In this document: piece by piece, positions 1 to 8,114 of the stretch
Numbering within the stretch: position 1 is the stretch's first letter
How the letters are laid out: each line of letters begins with the position of its first letter
Assembly (NCBI RefSeq): GCF_025933915.1
Contig: NZ_JAICZA010000033.1
Coordinates: 1-37,680 of the forward strand
Direction: 5' to 3'
Length of the DNA stretch: 37,680 nucleotides
From: Mycobacterium sp.
GTDB lineage: Bacteria; Actinomycetota; Actinomycetes; Mycobacteriales; Mycobacteriaceae
Position numbers and translations under genes: made by a program
Notes under the pieces: generated by a model
Told to the model about the DNA's origin: nothing
The model's input: the letters and a program-made list of their open reading frames with translations, nothing else
Databases searched by the model: none

Positions 1-216
1 GTCGTCCTCGTTGAGATACGCGATCAGCACGTCGGCGCCCTCCCGCGCGAAGGCGATCGCGACGGCGCGCCCGATGCCGCTGTCGCCGCCGGTGATGATC
101 GCCTTTTTTCCGAGGAGTTTTCCCGAGCCCTGGTAAGTGTTTTCACCACAGTCGGGAATCGGATCCATCTGGGCCTGCACGCCCGGAACGGATTGTTGCT
201 GCGCGGTAAAACCCAT
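1..216 (-). CDS. SDR-family oxidoreductase, N-terminal part only
   Basis: The gene runs off the left edge; 72 codons are visible. An ATG at 216 is preceded on the minus strand by AAAGGAAA, a good ribosome-binding site. After a polar leader with a [20 protein letters not shown] segment, the protein reads [19 protein letters not shown], the TGxxxGIG dinucleotide-binding motif of classical short-chain dehydrogenases, followed by a beta strand ending LIAYLNEDD. The long leader before the Rossmann fold resembles the general-stress SDR group (B. subtilis YhdF/GsiB-locus type), in which a similar DCGE-containing leader occurs; that assignment is from memory. The YxxxK catalytic motif lies outside the window. 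It is divergent from the MPT63-like gene and separated from it by about 580 bp. Confidence 0.85.
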   Translation of the reverse strand, partial: MGFTAQQQSVPGVQAQMDPIPDCGENTYQGSGKLLGKKAIITGGDSGIGRAVAIAFAREGADVLIAYLNEDD

Positions 217-797
217 GTGATTTCCTTTGCGTTGCTCGAAAGATCGCTTTGCCATTCAGAGGCCGGCCGGGCAAACGTTTCTCCGGGCGGCGACGGCTTC
301 TTCCCGCCTTACAGTTCGGGCCGGGCCTGGCCGGGCCGGCGGTCGGGACATCCGGATCGTCGTCGGCCGGCGGCCCGGGGTTCCGCCACTGCGCGCTGCC
401 GCTGGATCGATTGCCGCGAACAGTGCCTTCCAATTCGTGCTCGAGCTCGTCGTCTTCCCTGAGCTGTGCTTAGAGTTGCCACATTGCACCCGATCGCCTC
501 TTCGCGGATCTCTCGCCCCGCGCCCTCGCTGCTGCGTGCCGGGGAACGCCTTAGCGCACCGACTACCCGGCGGCGCACGGCTTAATCGCGACCGCCCGGT
601 GTTAGCGGTGATACAGGTGTTAAGAGCTGTTACCCAAGAGATGTCGGCGAAAACAACCGCATTTCAGCAGCCAGCGGACCGGATATTGGCATGCAGCGGG
701 GCGCGCATGTTTAAAGCCGTAGCCGGATGGCTATTTCGCTGCGTATATCCGCATGCCCTTGACGGGGGGCGATTGTGCGTTACGAAAGGAATGGACA
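217..797. other. 581-bp divergent intergenic region
   Basis: This lies between the minus-strand SDR and the plus-strand MPT63-like gene. Open frames exist on both strands, but none has a recognisable protein pattern or a ribosome-binding site, and they overlap one another, so I call none. The left half is very GC-rich. The right half (about 590-760) is more AT-rich for this genome and contains TATATC at 744-749 and TTGACG at 759-764, which may belong to the promoter of the downstream secreted protein. Spacing is not convincing enough to name a promoter. Confidence 0.5.
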
Positions 798-1400
798 ATG
801 AAGGTCACCAAGACGGCTGTTAAGACAGCTGCCGCTGCCGGGATTGCGGCTGTGAGTGTTTTCGCCGCGGCGCCGGCTTTTGCTTCGCCACCGCCCAACA
901 TTCAGGGATTCGGCACCAGCGAACAACTCGTGGACGGGGCCCTGATCACCAATTACACCGTGAGCAACCTGCAGCCCAGCAACGTCACCATCCCGGGCTA
1001 CACGCCTAAGGGCACGCTCTACCAGGCGGACATCAGCGCCCGGTCGGATGCCGGGCTCGTCACCCCGATGGTCAACGACTTCATCGCCCGCGGCCCCAAT
1101 GGTCAGAACTACCGGGTGATCGACAAGGTCGGGACTCCGAACGGACTGAACCCCGCTCCGATCCCGCAGGGCAGCGAGTCGACCGGCACGCTGTATTTCG
1201 ACGTGACCGGCGCGCCCCCTAACGGCGTCGTCTACAACGACGGAATGCAAGACATTCTGATCTGGACGTCGAACATGGAGGGCGGCTCGGCGCCTGGTGC
1301 GGTGAACAGCCCGGCGCCTGGTGCGGTGAACAGCCCGGCGCCTGGCGCACCGAACAGCCCGGCCCCGGGTGCGCCGCCTGCGTCGGCGCCCACCGCTTGA
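798..1400 (+). CDS. Secreted MPT63-family (DUF1942) protein with Pro/Ala repeat tail
   Basis: A 200-aa exported protein. The start ATG follows GAAAGGA at a spacing of about 8 nt. Residues 1-29 form a signal peptide (basic N-terminus, Ala-rich core, AFA-S cleavage site). Residues 31-158 match the MPT63 immunoglobulin-like beta-sandwich family (M. tuberculosis Rv1926c), with family landmarks IPGYTPKGTLYQA, NGQNYRV, IPQGSESTGTLYFDVTG and NDGMQDILIW. Residues 161-200 are an added low-complexity tail built on an eight-residue unit (PGAVNSPA twice, then PGAPNSPA). To my recollection MPT63 itself ends at the sandwich, so the tail is an extension. The function of MPT63 is unknown; it is an abundant culture-filtrate antigen. 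The gene stands alone and is closed by a strong terminator. Confidence 0.9.
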   Translation: MKVTKTAVKTAAAAGIAAVSVFAAAPAFASPPPNIQGFGTSEQLVDGALITNYTVSNLQPSNVTIPGYTPKGTLYQADISARSDAGLVTPMVNDFIARGPNGQNYRVIDKVGTPNGLNPAPIPQGSESTGTLYFDVTGAPPNGVVYNDGMQDILIWTSNMEGGSAPGAVNSPAPGAVNSPAPGAPNSPAPGAPPASAPTA

Positions 1401-1410
1401 TCCGGCCGCA

Positions 1411-1449
1411 AAAACTCCCCGCACCCCCGGATGGTGCGGGGAGTTTTTT
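1411..1449 (+). terminator. Strong intrinsic terminator
   Basis: A perfect 15-bp stem (1411-1425 pairs with 1433-1447) with a 7-nt loop, CCCGGAT, ends in a run of six T (1444-1449). It begins 10 bp after the stop codon of the MPT63-like gene. Such U-tract terminators are uncommon in mycobacteria, so this one stands out. Confidence 0.93.
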
Positions 1450-1514
1450 CCCAGGTGGGCAGAGTTTTTCCTAGGTGGGGCATTGGGCGTGCCGGAACCG
1501 GGTATCCGGCATTC

Positions 1515-2453
1515 ATGAGCAATCCGGACCACAGACCATCGGACGTGCGCGAACAAGCGCAACGGAATGCCGAACAAACACGCGCGGCGATGGCGGAGCG
1601 GCGTAGCCAACGCAGCGGCGGCCTGAGCGGCTGGGTCGCCGAGCGCGCCGGTCGATGGGATCTCTCCGGCCAGGACGAGGCCACTTTGCAGCGACAGAAG
1701 TATCTATGGAATGTGCTGGTGGACTACTGGTTTCGAATGGAGATCGATGGTTGGGAGAACATTCCGGAATCACCGCCGGCGCTGTTGGTCGGGATCCACT
1801 CCGGGGCCCCGTTCGTCTGGGACGCCTGGACGGTCGGTCTGCAATGGTGGCGACGGTTCGGGCAGGACCGCGCCCTACATGGGACGGCGCATGACGCGTT
1901 GATGGCAATCCCGTTGTTCGGGCGCTACTTCCGGTCCATGGGTGTTCTCCCGGCCGCTCCGGATGCGATCGCCACCGCCTTGGCTGAAGGGCGTGATGTG
2001 GCGCTGTGGCCCGGCGGGGAAGTGGACTCGCTGCGCCCGTGGACCGAACGCGATCGTGCGAACCTCGCGGGGCGGACGGGCTTCGTCAAGATGGCGATCC
2101 GGGCCGGGGTGCCGATCGTGCCCATCGCCACCGTCGGCGGGGCCGACGCGATGCCGGTACTGATCCGCGGCGACCGACTGTCAAAAGCCTTGCAACTGGA
2201 CCGTTTACTGCGGCTCAAGGTGTTCCCGCTGGCGATCTCGCTGCCCTGGGGGATCGCGCCGGCGGCACTTCCGCAGCTGCCGCTGCCGGCAAAGATCAGG
2301 ACGCGCTTCATGCCCGCGGTAGAACTCGACCACGATCCCGCTCGGGTGGAGGACGAGGAATATATCGACCGCAAATACCATGAGGTGCAGGATTCCATCC
2401 AGGAGGGCATGGATGCGCTCGCACGCAAGCGCGCGTTCCCGCTATTCGGGTGA
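1515..2453 (+). CDS. Lysophospholipid/diacylglycerol acyltransferase family protein
   Basis: 312 aa. The N-terminal 60 residues are charged and probably disordered. The acyltransferase core follows: a histidine block GIHSGAPFVWD (His95, Asp103), in which the His-to-Asp spacing is longer than the HX4D of PlsC and resembles the MGAT/DGAT-like branch; then LMAIPLFGRYFRSMGVLPA; then VALWPGGEVDSLRP, which fills the place of the acceptor-binding EGxR block; then GVPIVPIATVGG. Predicted role: transfer of acyl groups to a glycerol or glycolipid acceptor at the membrane. The precise substrate cannot be read from sequence. I chose the ATG at 1515 because upstream in-frame sequence runs through the terminator. 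The gene converges with the response-regulator gene. Confidence 0.8.
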   Translation: MSNPDHRPSDVREQAQRNAEQTRAAMAERRSQRSGGLSGWVAERAGRWDLSGQDEATLQRQKYLWNVLVDYWFRMEIDGWENIPESPPALLVGIHSGAPFVWDAWTVGLQWWRRFGQDRALHGTAHDALMAIPLFGRYFRSMGVLPAAPDAIATALAEGRDVALWPGGEVDSLRPWTERDRANLAGRTGFVKMAIRAGVPIVPIATVGGADAMPVLIRGDRLSKALQLDRLLRLKVFPLAISLPWGIAPAALPQLPLPAKIRTRFMPAVELDHDPARVEDEEYIDRKYHEVQDSIQEGMDALARKRAFPLFG

Positions 2454-2484
2454 TCCTCAGCGAAAAGGATTGCGGCCGTAGCTA

Positions 2485-3234
2485 TCAGGGTGCGGACTGA
2501 TTCGACCGCAACGGCGGCATCGCACCGGGCGTCAGCGCCGAATCAGCGACGACCCATTGCGGTCGCGGTGGCGTCGCCGCTCGGTAGCCGACTCCACGGA
2601 CGGTGCCGACCATGAATTCGTGCCGGGTTCCGAGCTTGGCGCGCAGACGTCGAATGTGAACGTCGACGGTACGGACCCGGCCGTTGCCGTCATAGCCCCA
2701 AGCCTCCTGCATCAGGCGAGTCCGCGTGAACGCCTGACCGGCATGCAGCACAAGGAAGTTCAGCAATTTGAACTCGGCGAGCGTCAGGTCCAGATCACGG
2801 CCGTCCAGCGCGGCGGTGAAGCTGGCCGGATGCAGGAGAAGGTCGCCGAATTTCAGTGTGCCGTCGACGGTGCCACGGCGGCGGCCGACCGCCAGACGCA
2901 ACCGTGCCCGCAGCTCTTCCGCGCCGGTGCCGGGAAGCATCACATCGTCGAAATTGCAGTCCCCGTCAACCGCCGCGCAATCCGCCGGCGCGACCAGGGC
3001 CACCACCGCGGTAGCGGGATTGTCGGTCGCCAGTCGACGGCTGACCGCCTGGGCCGCCGCCACGTTGCTGCGCGCATCGATGATCGCCACGTCGGCAGTG
3101 GCGCAATGCCCGTCGGTGTGCGCGCTGAGCGTCGTGCGCACGGGGAAGACGAACGTGGCCAAATCCGGTAGGGCCGATTCGAAATCAGCCTCATCGGTGA
3201 GCACCACAATGTCCAACGGCATGTCCAACGACAT
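2485..3234 (-). CDS. Atypical OmpR-type response regulator (Rv2884-like)
   Basis: 249 aa from ATG 3234; a TTG at 3240 is an alternative. Residues 8-115 are a receiver-like fold with a putative phosphoacceptor Asp53 in VAIIDAR and an acidic DEAD stretch at 14-17. Where canonical receivers have Lys-Pro, this protein has Leu100-Pro101 (DDVMLPGTG), and the conserved Ser/Thr before it is replaced (ALVAPAD). Residues 125-225 are a winged-helix DNA-binding domain (LTLAEFKLLNFLVLHAGQAF, RTVDVHIRRLRAKLG, TVRGVGYR). No histidine kinase is adjacent. Position next to pyrH matches Rv2884 of M. tuberculosis. The features recall GlnR-type regulators that act without classical phosphorylation. The regulatory target is unknown. 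Confidence 0.88.
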   Translation of the reverse strand: MSLDMPLDIVVLTDEADFESALPDLATFVFPVRTTLSAHTDGHCATADVAIIDARSNVAAAQAVSRRLATDNPATAVVALVAPADCAAVDGDCNFDDVMLPGTGAEELRARLRLAVGRRRGTVDGTLKFGDLLLHPASFTAALDGRDLDLTLAEFKLLNFLVLHAGQAFTRTRLMQEAWGYDGNGRVRTVDVHIRRLRAKLGTRHEFMVGTVRGVGYRAATPPRPQWVVADSALTPGAMPPLRSNQSAP

Positions 3235-3382
3235 CTCCAAACCTCGTGAGGTCCCTACGTTCCCCCCGGTCCGCAGGCGCCTCGCGTGAGATGTCCGGCA
3301 GTGCTACGCGTGAATACCCACTCGCCGGAAAACCATGGCAAAGCTATGCAAACTCAGGCCGCCGCACCTAGCGGAGAAAGTC

Positions 3383-3418
3383 GATGGGCCCGGCCCATTT
3401 TCACGGACCGGACCCATC
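3383..3418 (-). terminator. Hairpin between CsbD-like gene and response regulator
   Basis: On the minus strand 3418-3408 (GATGGGTCCGG) pairs with 3393-3383 (CCGGGCCCATC): 11 bp including one G-T wobble, with a 14-nt loop. It starts 14 bp downstream of the CsbD-like stop codon. The following sequence has only three consecutive T, so it would be a mycobacterial-style terminator without a long U tract. It could instead be an mRNA-stabilising structure. Confidence 0.45.
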
Positions 3419-3431
3419 TTTCCCAGCAGGC

Positions 3432-3671
3432 TTACTGGTTGGACTTCTGGCGCTCCTCGGCCGCCTTGGCGCCGCCGCGTGCGGCTTCGGCCTCGGCTTC
3501 CTTCTTCGCCGCGTCGCGTTGCGCTTCGGCCTTGTCCTGCTGCGCCTGACCCTCACGCGTGAGGTCATCGCGACCGGCCACCGCGCCTACGGCCTCCTTG
3601 GCCTTACCTTTGACGTCCTCGACGACGCCCTTCACCGCTTCTGCGGGTCCCGACTTGTTTTCATCCGCCAT
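3432..3671 (-). CDS. CsbD-like stress protein
   Basis: 79 aa, strongly hydrophilic, no Cys, rich in Ala, Lys, Glu and Gln. The N-terminal half has the CsbD pattern (AVKGVVEDVKGKAKEAVGA, then GRDDLTREG), and the C-terminal half is an Ala/Glu/Lys helix likely to form coiled coil. CsbD-family proteins are general-stress proteins of unknown biochemical role. I chose ATG 3671 because GAGGAGGA lies 9 nt before it; the in-frame ATG at 3680 would sit only one base from that ribosome-binding site. A perfect inverted repeat at 3700-3718 precedes the ribosome-binding site. The gene is transcribed away from pyrH. Confidence 0.8.
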   Translation of the reverse strand: MADENKSGPAEAVKGVVEDVKGKAKEAVGAVAGRDDLTREGQAQQDKAEAQRDAAKKEAEAEAARGGAKAAEERQKSNQ

Positions 3672-4001
3672 TGGATCCATTCCTCCTCGTTGGCGTACTT
3701 TGAGCGATCCACGCTCAACGACGATCGCGAGCGATCGACCCGGTCACGCGGCGAAGCCGGTCCTTGTTGCTCAAGACCGCATATCTCACCGCGTTGTAGC
3801 GGATTCCCATGCCGTCCATGGCTCAAACGCCGCGCCCGGTGTCGAGATGATCCGGTACCGGGAGACTCGAAATCGCCCCGGCATGCCAACTGTGCGCATA
3901 ATGCACCCCACCGATGCCGCGGTGTGCTGCGATGAGGCAGGATGTGAAATGCCGTTCCGGATGAGATCGCCCCGGGATGGCACTCTCATGCGAGGAGTCT
4001 G
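3672..4001. other. 330-bp divergent region between CsbD-like gene and pyrH
   Basis: No protein-coding pattern on either strand. It should hold the promoters of both genes. Visible elements are the palindrome at 3700-3718 near the CsbD-like gene and a CATAAT hexamer at 3897-3902 that could be a -10 element for pyrH, though no matching -35 is evident 17-18 bp upstream. The pyrH ribosome-binding site is GAGGAG close to its ATG. Confidence 0.4.
3700..3718. promoter_or_regulatory. 19-bp palindrome upstream of CsbD-like gene
   Basis: TTGAGCG-ATCCA-CGCTCAA is a perfect 7-bp inverted repeat with a 5-bp spacer, ending about 29 bp before the CsbD-like ATG and just ahead of its ribosome-binding site. 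It could be an operator for a dimeric repressor or, in RNA, a 5'-UTR hairpin. No regulator can be assigned. Confidence 0.4.
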
Positions 4002-4799
4002 ATGACGGAGTCCAGGGAGCCCCACGTCGCCGGCCCGGCGGCTCCGAGGCAGGAGCCGACGAATGGTCTGGCTTCCGGCCAGCCGCCGACCCGGGCCAGG
4101 TACTCGCGAGTGCTGCTCAAGCTCGGCGGGGAAATGTTCGGCGGCGGCCAGGTCGGTTTGGATCCCGATGTCGTGGCACAGGTGGCGCAACAGATCGCCG
4201 AGGTGGTCCGCGGCGGCGTCCAGGTCGCCGTCGTGATCGGCGGCGGCAACTTCTTCCGGGGCGCGCAGCTTCAGCAGCGCGGCATGGAACGCACCCGTTC
4301 GGACTACATGGGCATGCTGGGCACGGTGATGAACAGCCTCGCGCTGCAAGACTTCCTGGAGAAGGAAGGAATCGTCACCCGCGTCCAGACCGCGATCACC
4401 ATGGGCCAGGTCGCCGAGCCCTATCTGCCCTTGCGCGCCGTGCGCCACCTGGAAAAGGGGCGGGTGGTGATCTTCGGCGCCGGCATGGGACTGCCGTACT
4501 TCTCCACCGACACCACCGCCGCGCAGCGCGCTTTGGAGATCGGCGCCGAGGTGGTGTTGATGGCCAAGGCAGTCGATGGCGTCTTCTCCGCGGATCCGCG
4601 GCAGCATCCCGAGGCCGAATTGATCACCGCGATCAGTCATCGTGAGGTCATCGACCGCGGGCTACGAGTGGCCGATGCCACCGCGTTCAGCCTGTGCATG
4701 GACAATGGCATGCCGATCCTGGTGTTCAACCTGCTGACCAATGGCAATATCGCCCGCGCGGTCGCGGGTGAGAAGATCGGGACTCTGGTCACCACCTGA
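4002..4799 (+). CDS. pyrH: UMP kinase
   Basis: 265 aa. Phosphorylates UMP to UDP with ATP, the step that commits pyrimidines to UTP and CTP. The amino-acid-kinase fold is clear: [12 protein letters not shown] (phosphate loop), [11 protein letters not shown] (UMP/phosphate binding), [15 protein letters not shown], the [15 protein letters not shown] segment, [19 protein letters not shown] and [12 protein letters not shown] 33-residue Pro/Ala-rich leader before the fold is longer than in enteric PyrH and typical of mycobacteria. The start ATG has an AGGAG ribosome-binding site. It heads the run pyrH-frr-cdsA-rlmN and is followed by a MIRU-like element that links it to frr. Confidence 0.97.
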   Translation: MTESREPHVAGPAAPRQEPTNGLASGQPPTRARYSRVLLKLGGEMFGGGQVGLDPDVVAQVAQQIAEVVRGGVQVAVVIGGGNFFRGAQLQQRGMERTRSDYMGMLGTVMNSLALQDFLEKEGIVTRVQTAITMGQVAEPYLPLRAVRHLEKGRVVIFGAGMGLPYFSTDTTAAQRALEIGAEVVLMAKAVDGVFSADPRQHPEAELITAISHREVIDRGLRVADATAFSLCMDNGMPILVFNLLTNGNIARAVAGEKIGTLVTT

Positions 4800-4814
4800 G
4801 GGAAGGCGGCGCGC

Positions 4815-4898
4815 ATGATCCGCGGTGGCGACGATCCAGAGCACAAGAGTGATGTGGGGGCACCTCCCGCTTGCGGGGGAGAGGAGCGGCGCAAATGA
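4815..4898 (+). repeat. MIRU-like element encoding a 27-codon mini-ORF that overlaps the frr start
   Basis: From ATG 4815 a 27-codon frame runs to a TGA at 4896-4898 that overlaps the frr ATG (AATGA). The DNA shares TGGCGACGAT and GGAGC(G/A)GCGCAAATGA with the element before ispG (11857-11925), and both mini-ORFs encode R-x-GDD near the N-terminus and EE-x-RK at the end. Mycobacterial interspersed repetitive units are known to carry short frames whose ends overlap flanking genes, which fits. The GAGGAG near the 3' end doubles as the frr ribosome-binding site. This copy carries the 26-bp palindromic insert at 4855-4880. Whether the peptide is made is unknown; translational coupling is an inference. 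Confidence 0.7.
4855..4880. repeat. 26-bp palindromic repeat, copy 1
   Basis: Identical over 26 bp to 17721-17746. The core CTCCCGCTTGCGGGGGAG folds as a short stem with a TT-centred loop. Here it sits inside the MIRU-like element and keeps the mini-ORF in frame (it adds [13 protein letters not shown] codons). Confidence 0.75.
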
Positions 4899-5452
4899 TA
4901 GACGAGGCTCTCTTCGACGCGGAAGAGAAAATGGAGAAGGCCGTAGCGGTTGCCCGTGACGACTTGTCAACCATCCGAACCGGGCGCGCCAACCCGGGCA
5001 TGTTCTCGCGGATCGTGATCGACTACTACGGCTCCAGTACCCCCATCACCCAACTGGCCAGCATCAACGTGCCCGAGGCGCGCCTGGTGGTGATCAAGCC
5101 CTACGAGGCCAGCCAGGTGGGCGCGATCGAGACGGCGATCCGCAACTCCGACCTGGGCGTCAACCCCACCAACGACGGCACCCTCATCCGGGTGGCGGTA
5201 CCTCAGCTCACCGAGGAACGCCGCCGGGAACTGGTCAAACAGGCCAAGAGCAAGGGGGAGGACGCCAAGGTCTCGGTGCGCAACATCCGGCGCAAAGCGA
5301 TGGAGGAGCTGCACCGCATCCGCAAGGACGGCGAGGCCGGCGAGGACGAGGTCGGCCGGGCCGAAAAGGATCTGGACAAGACCACGCATCAGTACACCAC
5401 CCAGATCGAAGAGTTGGTCAAGCACAAAGAAGGCGAGCTGCTGGAGGTCTAG
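4895..5452 (+). CDS. frr: Ribosome recycling factor
   Basis: 185 aa, the standard RRF length. Splits post-termination ribosomes together with EF-G. Sequence landmarks: [17 protein letters not shown] (domain I), [20 protein letters not shown] and [19 protein letters not shown], and a long charged C-terminal helix ([20 protein letters not shown]). The true start is ATG 4895, which gives the canonical [13 protein letters not shown] opening and has GAGGAG 8 nt upstream; a TTG at 4871 in frame is not credible. The start codon overlaps the stop of the upstream mini-ORF, so expression may be coupled to its translation. It lies between pyrH and cdsA as in other actinobacteria. Confidence 0.97.
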   Translation: MIDEALFDAEEKMEKAVAVARDDLSTIRTGRANPGMFSRIVIDYYGSSTPITQLASINVPEARLVVIKPYEASQVGAIETAIRNSDLGVNPTNDGTLIRVAVPQLTEERRRELVKQAKSKGEDAKVSVRNIRRKAMEELHRIRKDGEAGEDEVGRAEKDLDKTTHQYTTQIEELVKHKEGELLEV

Positions 5453-5484
5453 CGACCGCTCGGCAGCTAAGTTGATTCCGGTCC

Positions 5485-6414
5485 GTGGCCACCTCAGATC
5501 CCGGCGCAGGCACCCCGCCCGACGAGCCGGATCCTGCTTCTAAGAACGCGATCGAGCAGCCGGGCGAGAAGACCTCGCGGGCCGGACGCGACCTGCGCGC
5601 CGCGATCGCGGTGGGCGCCGGCATCGGCGGCGTCCTCATCGTGACGCTGGTGTATGCGCCGCGCTTCTGGGTTGGCATCGTCGCGCTCGCCATCCTGGTG
5701 GCGACCCACGAAGTCGTTCGGCGATTGCGCGAAGCCGGATATGTCATCCCCGTCATCCCGCTGCTCGTCGGCGGCCAGGTCACCGTCTGGCTGACCTGGC
5801 CTTTCCACGCCGCCGGCGCGCTGGCGGGCTTCGGCGCCACCGTGGTGGTCTGCAACGTGTGGCGGCTGTTCATGCGGGACAACACCGCACGGCCCGAGGC
5901 GTTCGGCGGCTCTTCGTCGGCAAACTACCTCAGGGACGCCTCGGCCACCGTTTTCCTGGCCGCCTGGGTGCCGCTGTTCGCTTCCTTCGGAGTGCTGCTG
6001 GTCTACCCGCACGACGGTGCCGGACGGGTGTTCTGCCTGATGATCACCGCCGTCGCGTCCGATGTCGGCGGCTATGCCGTCGGGGTGTTGTTCGGCAAGC
6101 ACCCGATGGTCCCGGCGATCAGTCCCAAGAAGTCCTGGGAGGGATTCGCCGGATCTTTGGTGTTGGGGATCACCGCGGCGATCCTGACCGCGACCTTGCT
6201 GGCGGGCAAACCCCCGTGGCTAGGGGCTCTCCTGGGTGTCGTCCTGGTGGTCACCTGCACGCTGGGTGATCTGGTGGAGTCGCAGGTCAAGCGCGACCTC
6301 GGCATCAAGGACATGGGGCGGCTGCTCCCCGGGCACGGCGGGCTGATGGACCGGCTCGACGGCGTGCTGCCCTCGGCGGTCGCGGCCTGGACGGTATTGA
6401 CACTCGTTCCCTAG
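5485..6414 (+). CDS. cdsA: Phosphatidate cytidylyltransferase (CDP-diglyceride synthase)
   Basis: 309 aa, integral membrane. Makes CDP-diacylglycerol from CTP and phosphatidic acid, the precursor of PI, PE, cardiolipin and hence PIMs and lipoarabinomannan. About 35 hydrophilic N-terminal residues precede a series of about eight membrane segments. The CDS signature is intact: SQVKRDLGIKDMGRLLPGHG followed by GLMDRLDG; also PKKSWEGFAGS. Start is GTG 5485 after a short gap from frr. A TAAGTT hexamer at 5468-5473 could provide an internal promoter. Confidence 0.96.
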   Translation: MATSDPGAGTPPDEPDPASKNAIEQPGEKTSRAGRDLRAAIAVGAGIGGVLIVTLVYAPRFWVGIVALAILVATHEVVRRLREAGYVIPVIPLLVGGQVTVWLTWPFHAAGALAGFGATVVVCNVWRLFMRDNTARPEAFGGSSSANYLRDASATVFLAAWVPLFASFGVLLVYPHDGAGRVFCLMITAVASDVGGYAVGVLFGKHPMVPAISPKKSWEGFAGSLVLGITAAILTATLLAGKPPWLGALLGVVLVVTCTLGDLVESQVKRDLGIKDMGRLLPGHGGLMDRLDGVLPSAVAAWTVLTLVP

Positions 6415-6447
6415 GTCGGTCTCGGCGTGACCGATACTGGACGGGTC

Positions 6448-7542
6448 ATGGTCCAACAATTGGTTTTCTCCGAGCCGCGCCCCGCCAAGCCGCCGCGGCA
6501 TCTGGCCGATCTCGACGCGGACGGCCGCGCGTCCGCCGTCGCGGAGCTGGGCTTGCCCGCGTTTCGGGCCAAGCAACTGGCGCATCAGTACTACGGCCGC
6601 CTGATCGCCGACCCGCGGCAGATGACCGACCTACCGGCGGGCCTGCGCGACGCGATCGCCGACACGATGTTCCCGATCCTGCTCACTGCGGCCTCCGAGG
6701 TGGCCTGTGATGCCGGTCAGACTCGAAAGACGTTGTGGCGGGCCCTCGATGGGGTCACCGTGGAGTCGGTGTTGATGCGCTATCCGCAACGCAACACGGT
6801 GTGCATCTCGTCGCAGGCCGGCTGCGGCATGGCGTGTCCGTTCTGCGCGACCGGTCAGGGCGGGTTGAGCCGCAACCTGTCGACGGCCGAGATTCTCGAG
6901 CAGGTGCGCGCCGGCGCCGCGGCGCTGCGCGACGACTTCGGCGATCGGCTGTCCAACGTGGTCTTCATGGGCATGGGGGAGCCGCTGGCCAACTACGCGC
7001 GGGTGGTGGCCGCGGTGCGCCGCATCGTCGCCGCGCCGCCCGACGGTTTCGGTATTTCGGCCCGTTCGGTGACGGTGTCGACGGTGGGCCTGGCCCCCGC
7101 GATCCGCAAACTCGCCGACGAAGGGCTCGCGGTGACGCTGGCGCTGTCGCTGCACGCGCCCGACGACGAACTGCGCGACACACTGGTGCCGGTCAACAAC
7201 CGGTGGAAGATCGCCGAGGCCCTCGACGCCGCACGGTATTACGCCGACGTCACGGGCCGGCGGGTGTCGGTGGAGTACGCGTTGATCCGTGACGTCAACG
7301 ACCAGCCTTGGCGCGCAGACCTTTTGGGACAGCGGCTGCATCGCGCGCTTGGACCGTTGGTGCACGTGAACCTGATTCCCCTCAACCCGACGCCGGGCAG
7401 TGAGTGGGACGCCAGCCCCAAGGGGGTCGAGCGGGAGTTCGTCCGGCGGGTCCGCGCCAAGGGGGTCTCCTGCACGGTGCGTGATACGCGCGGGCGGGAG
7501 ATCAGCGCCGCCTGTGGACAGCTGGCCGCCGAAGGCGGGTGA
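6448..7542 (+). CDS. rlmN: 23S rRNA/tRNA adenine-C2 methyltransferase (radical SAM)
   Basis: 364 aa from ATG 6448, the same length as I recall for M. tuberculosis Rv2880c; a GTG at 6427 is a less likely start. Methylates C2 of A2503 in 23S rRNA and of A37 in some tRNAs. The radical-SAM CX3CX2C cluster is Cys126, Cys130, Cys133 (CGMACPFC). Other landmarks are [12 protein letters not shown] (SAM binding), [20 protein letters not shown] and the C-terminal [21 protein letters not shown], which holds the methyl-carrying Cys. It follows cdsA closely and is probably cotranscribed. Confidence 0.97.
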   Translation: MVQQLVFSEPRPAKPPRHLADLDADGRASAVAELGLPAFRAKQLAHQYYGRLIADPRQMTDLPAGLRDAIADTMFPILLTAASEVACDAGQTRKTLWRALDGVTVESVLMRYPQRNTVCISSQAGCGMACPFCATGQGGLSRNLSTAEILEQVRAGAAALRDDFGDRLSNVVFMGMGEPLANYARVVAAVRRIVAAPPDGFGISARSVTVSTVGLAPAIRKLADEGLAVTLALSLHAPDDELRDTLVPVNNRWKIAEALDAARYYADVTGRRVSVEYALIRDVNDQPWRADLLGQRLHRALGPLVHVNLIPLNPTPGSEWDASPKGVEREFVRRVRAKGVSCTVRDTRGREISAACGQLAAEGG

Positions 7543-7600
7543 ACCCGACGGTGGCCTGTCCCGTCGAGTAGGGCATAACTCCGCCAAATTGAGGTGTGCC

Positions 7601-8110
7601 ATGAGTATTCGCTTGTCAGCCCTGAACAAAGCGTTTGCCGCGGTGCTGGTCGCCGCCGCGTTGATCGTCGGCGTGGGCAACGCACCACGCGCGCTGGCCG
7701 CTGACGACAGACTGCAATTCACCGGGACGACCCTGAGTGGCGCGCCGTTCAATGGCGCCAGTTTGCAGGGCAAGCCCGCGGTGCTGTGGTTCTGGGCGCC
7801 GTTCTGCCCGTTCTGCAACGCCGAGGCCCCGGCTGTCAACCGGGTCGCGGCCGCCAACCCGGGTGTCACCTTCGTCGGCGTCGCCGCGCACTCGGACGTG
7901 GACGCGATGCTGAACTTCGTCTCCAAGTACCACCTGAACTTCACCAACCTCAACGACGCCGACGGCTCCATCTGGGCGCGCTACAACGTCCCCTGGCAGC
8001 CCGCCTACGTGTTCTACCGTGCGGACGGCACCTCGACGTTCGTCAACAACCCGACCTCGGCGATGTCAGAGCAGGAGCTTTCCGACCGCGTCTCAGCCCT
8101 GAGGTCCTGA
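7601..8110 (+). CDS. mpt53: Secreted thioredoxin-like protein (Mpt53/DsbE type)
   Basis: 169 aa. Residues 1-34 are a Sec signal peptide ending APRALA-A; the mature protein is a thioredoxin fold with active site WAPFCPFC (Cys69, Cys72) and the cis-proline region VPWQPAYVFYRADG. It is an extracytoplasmic thiol oxidoreductase; the M. tuberculosis orthologue Mpt53 (Rv2878c) acts as an oxidase on unfolded secreted proteins. The next gene, four bases on, encodes a CcdA-like membrane protein that could control its redox state. Confidence 0.92.
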   Translation: MSIRLSALNKAFAAVLVAAALIVGVGNAPRALAADDRLQFTGTTLSGAPFNGASLQGKPAVLWFWAPFCPFCNAEAPAVNRVAAANPGVTFVGVAAHSDVDAMLNFVSKYHLNFTNLNDADGSIWARYNVPWQPAYVFYRADGTSTFVNNPTSAMSEQELSDRVSALRS

Positions 8111-8114
8111 CTCG

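Noticed and set aside
217..797. Small proteins in the divergent intergenic region
   Set aside because: Overlapping frames on both strands with no ribosome-binding sites, no coherent protein composition and no family resemblance.
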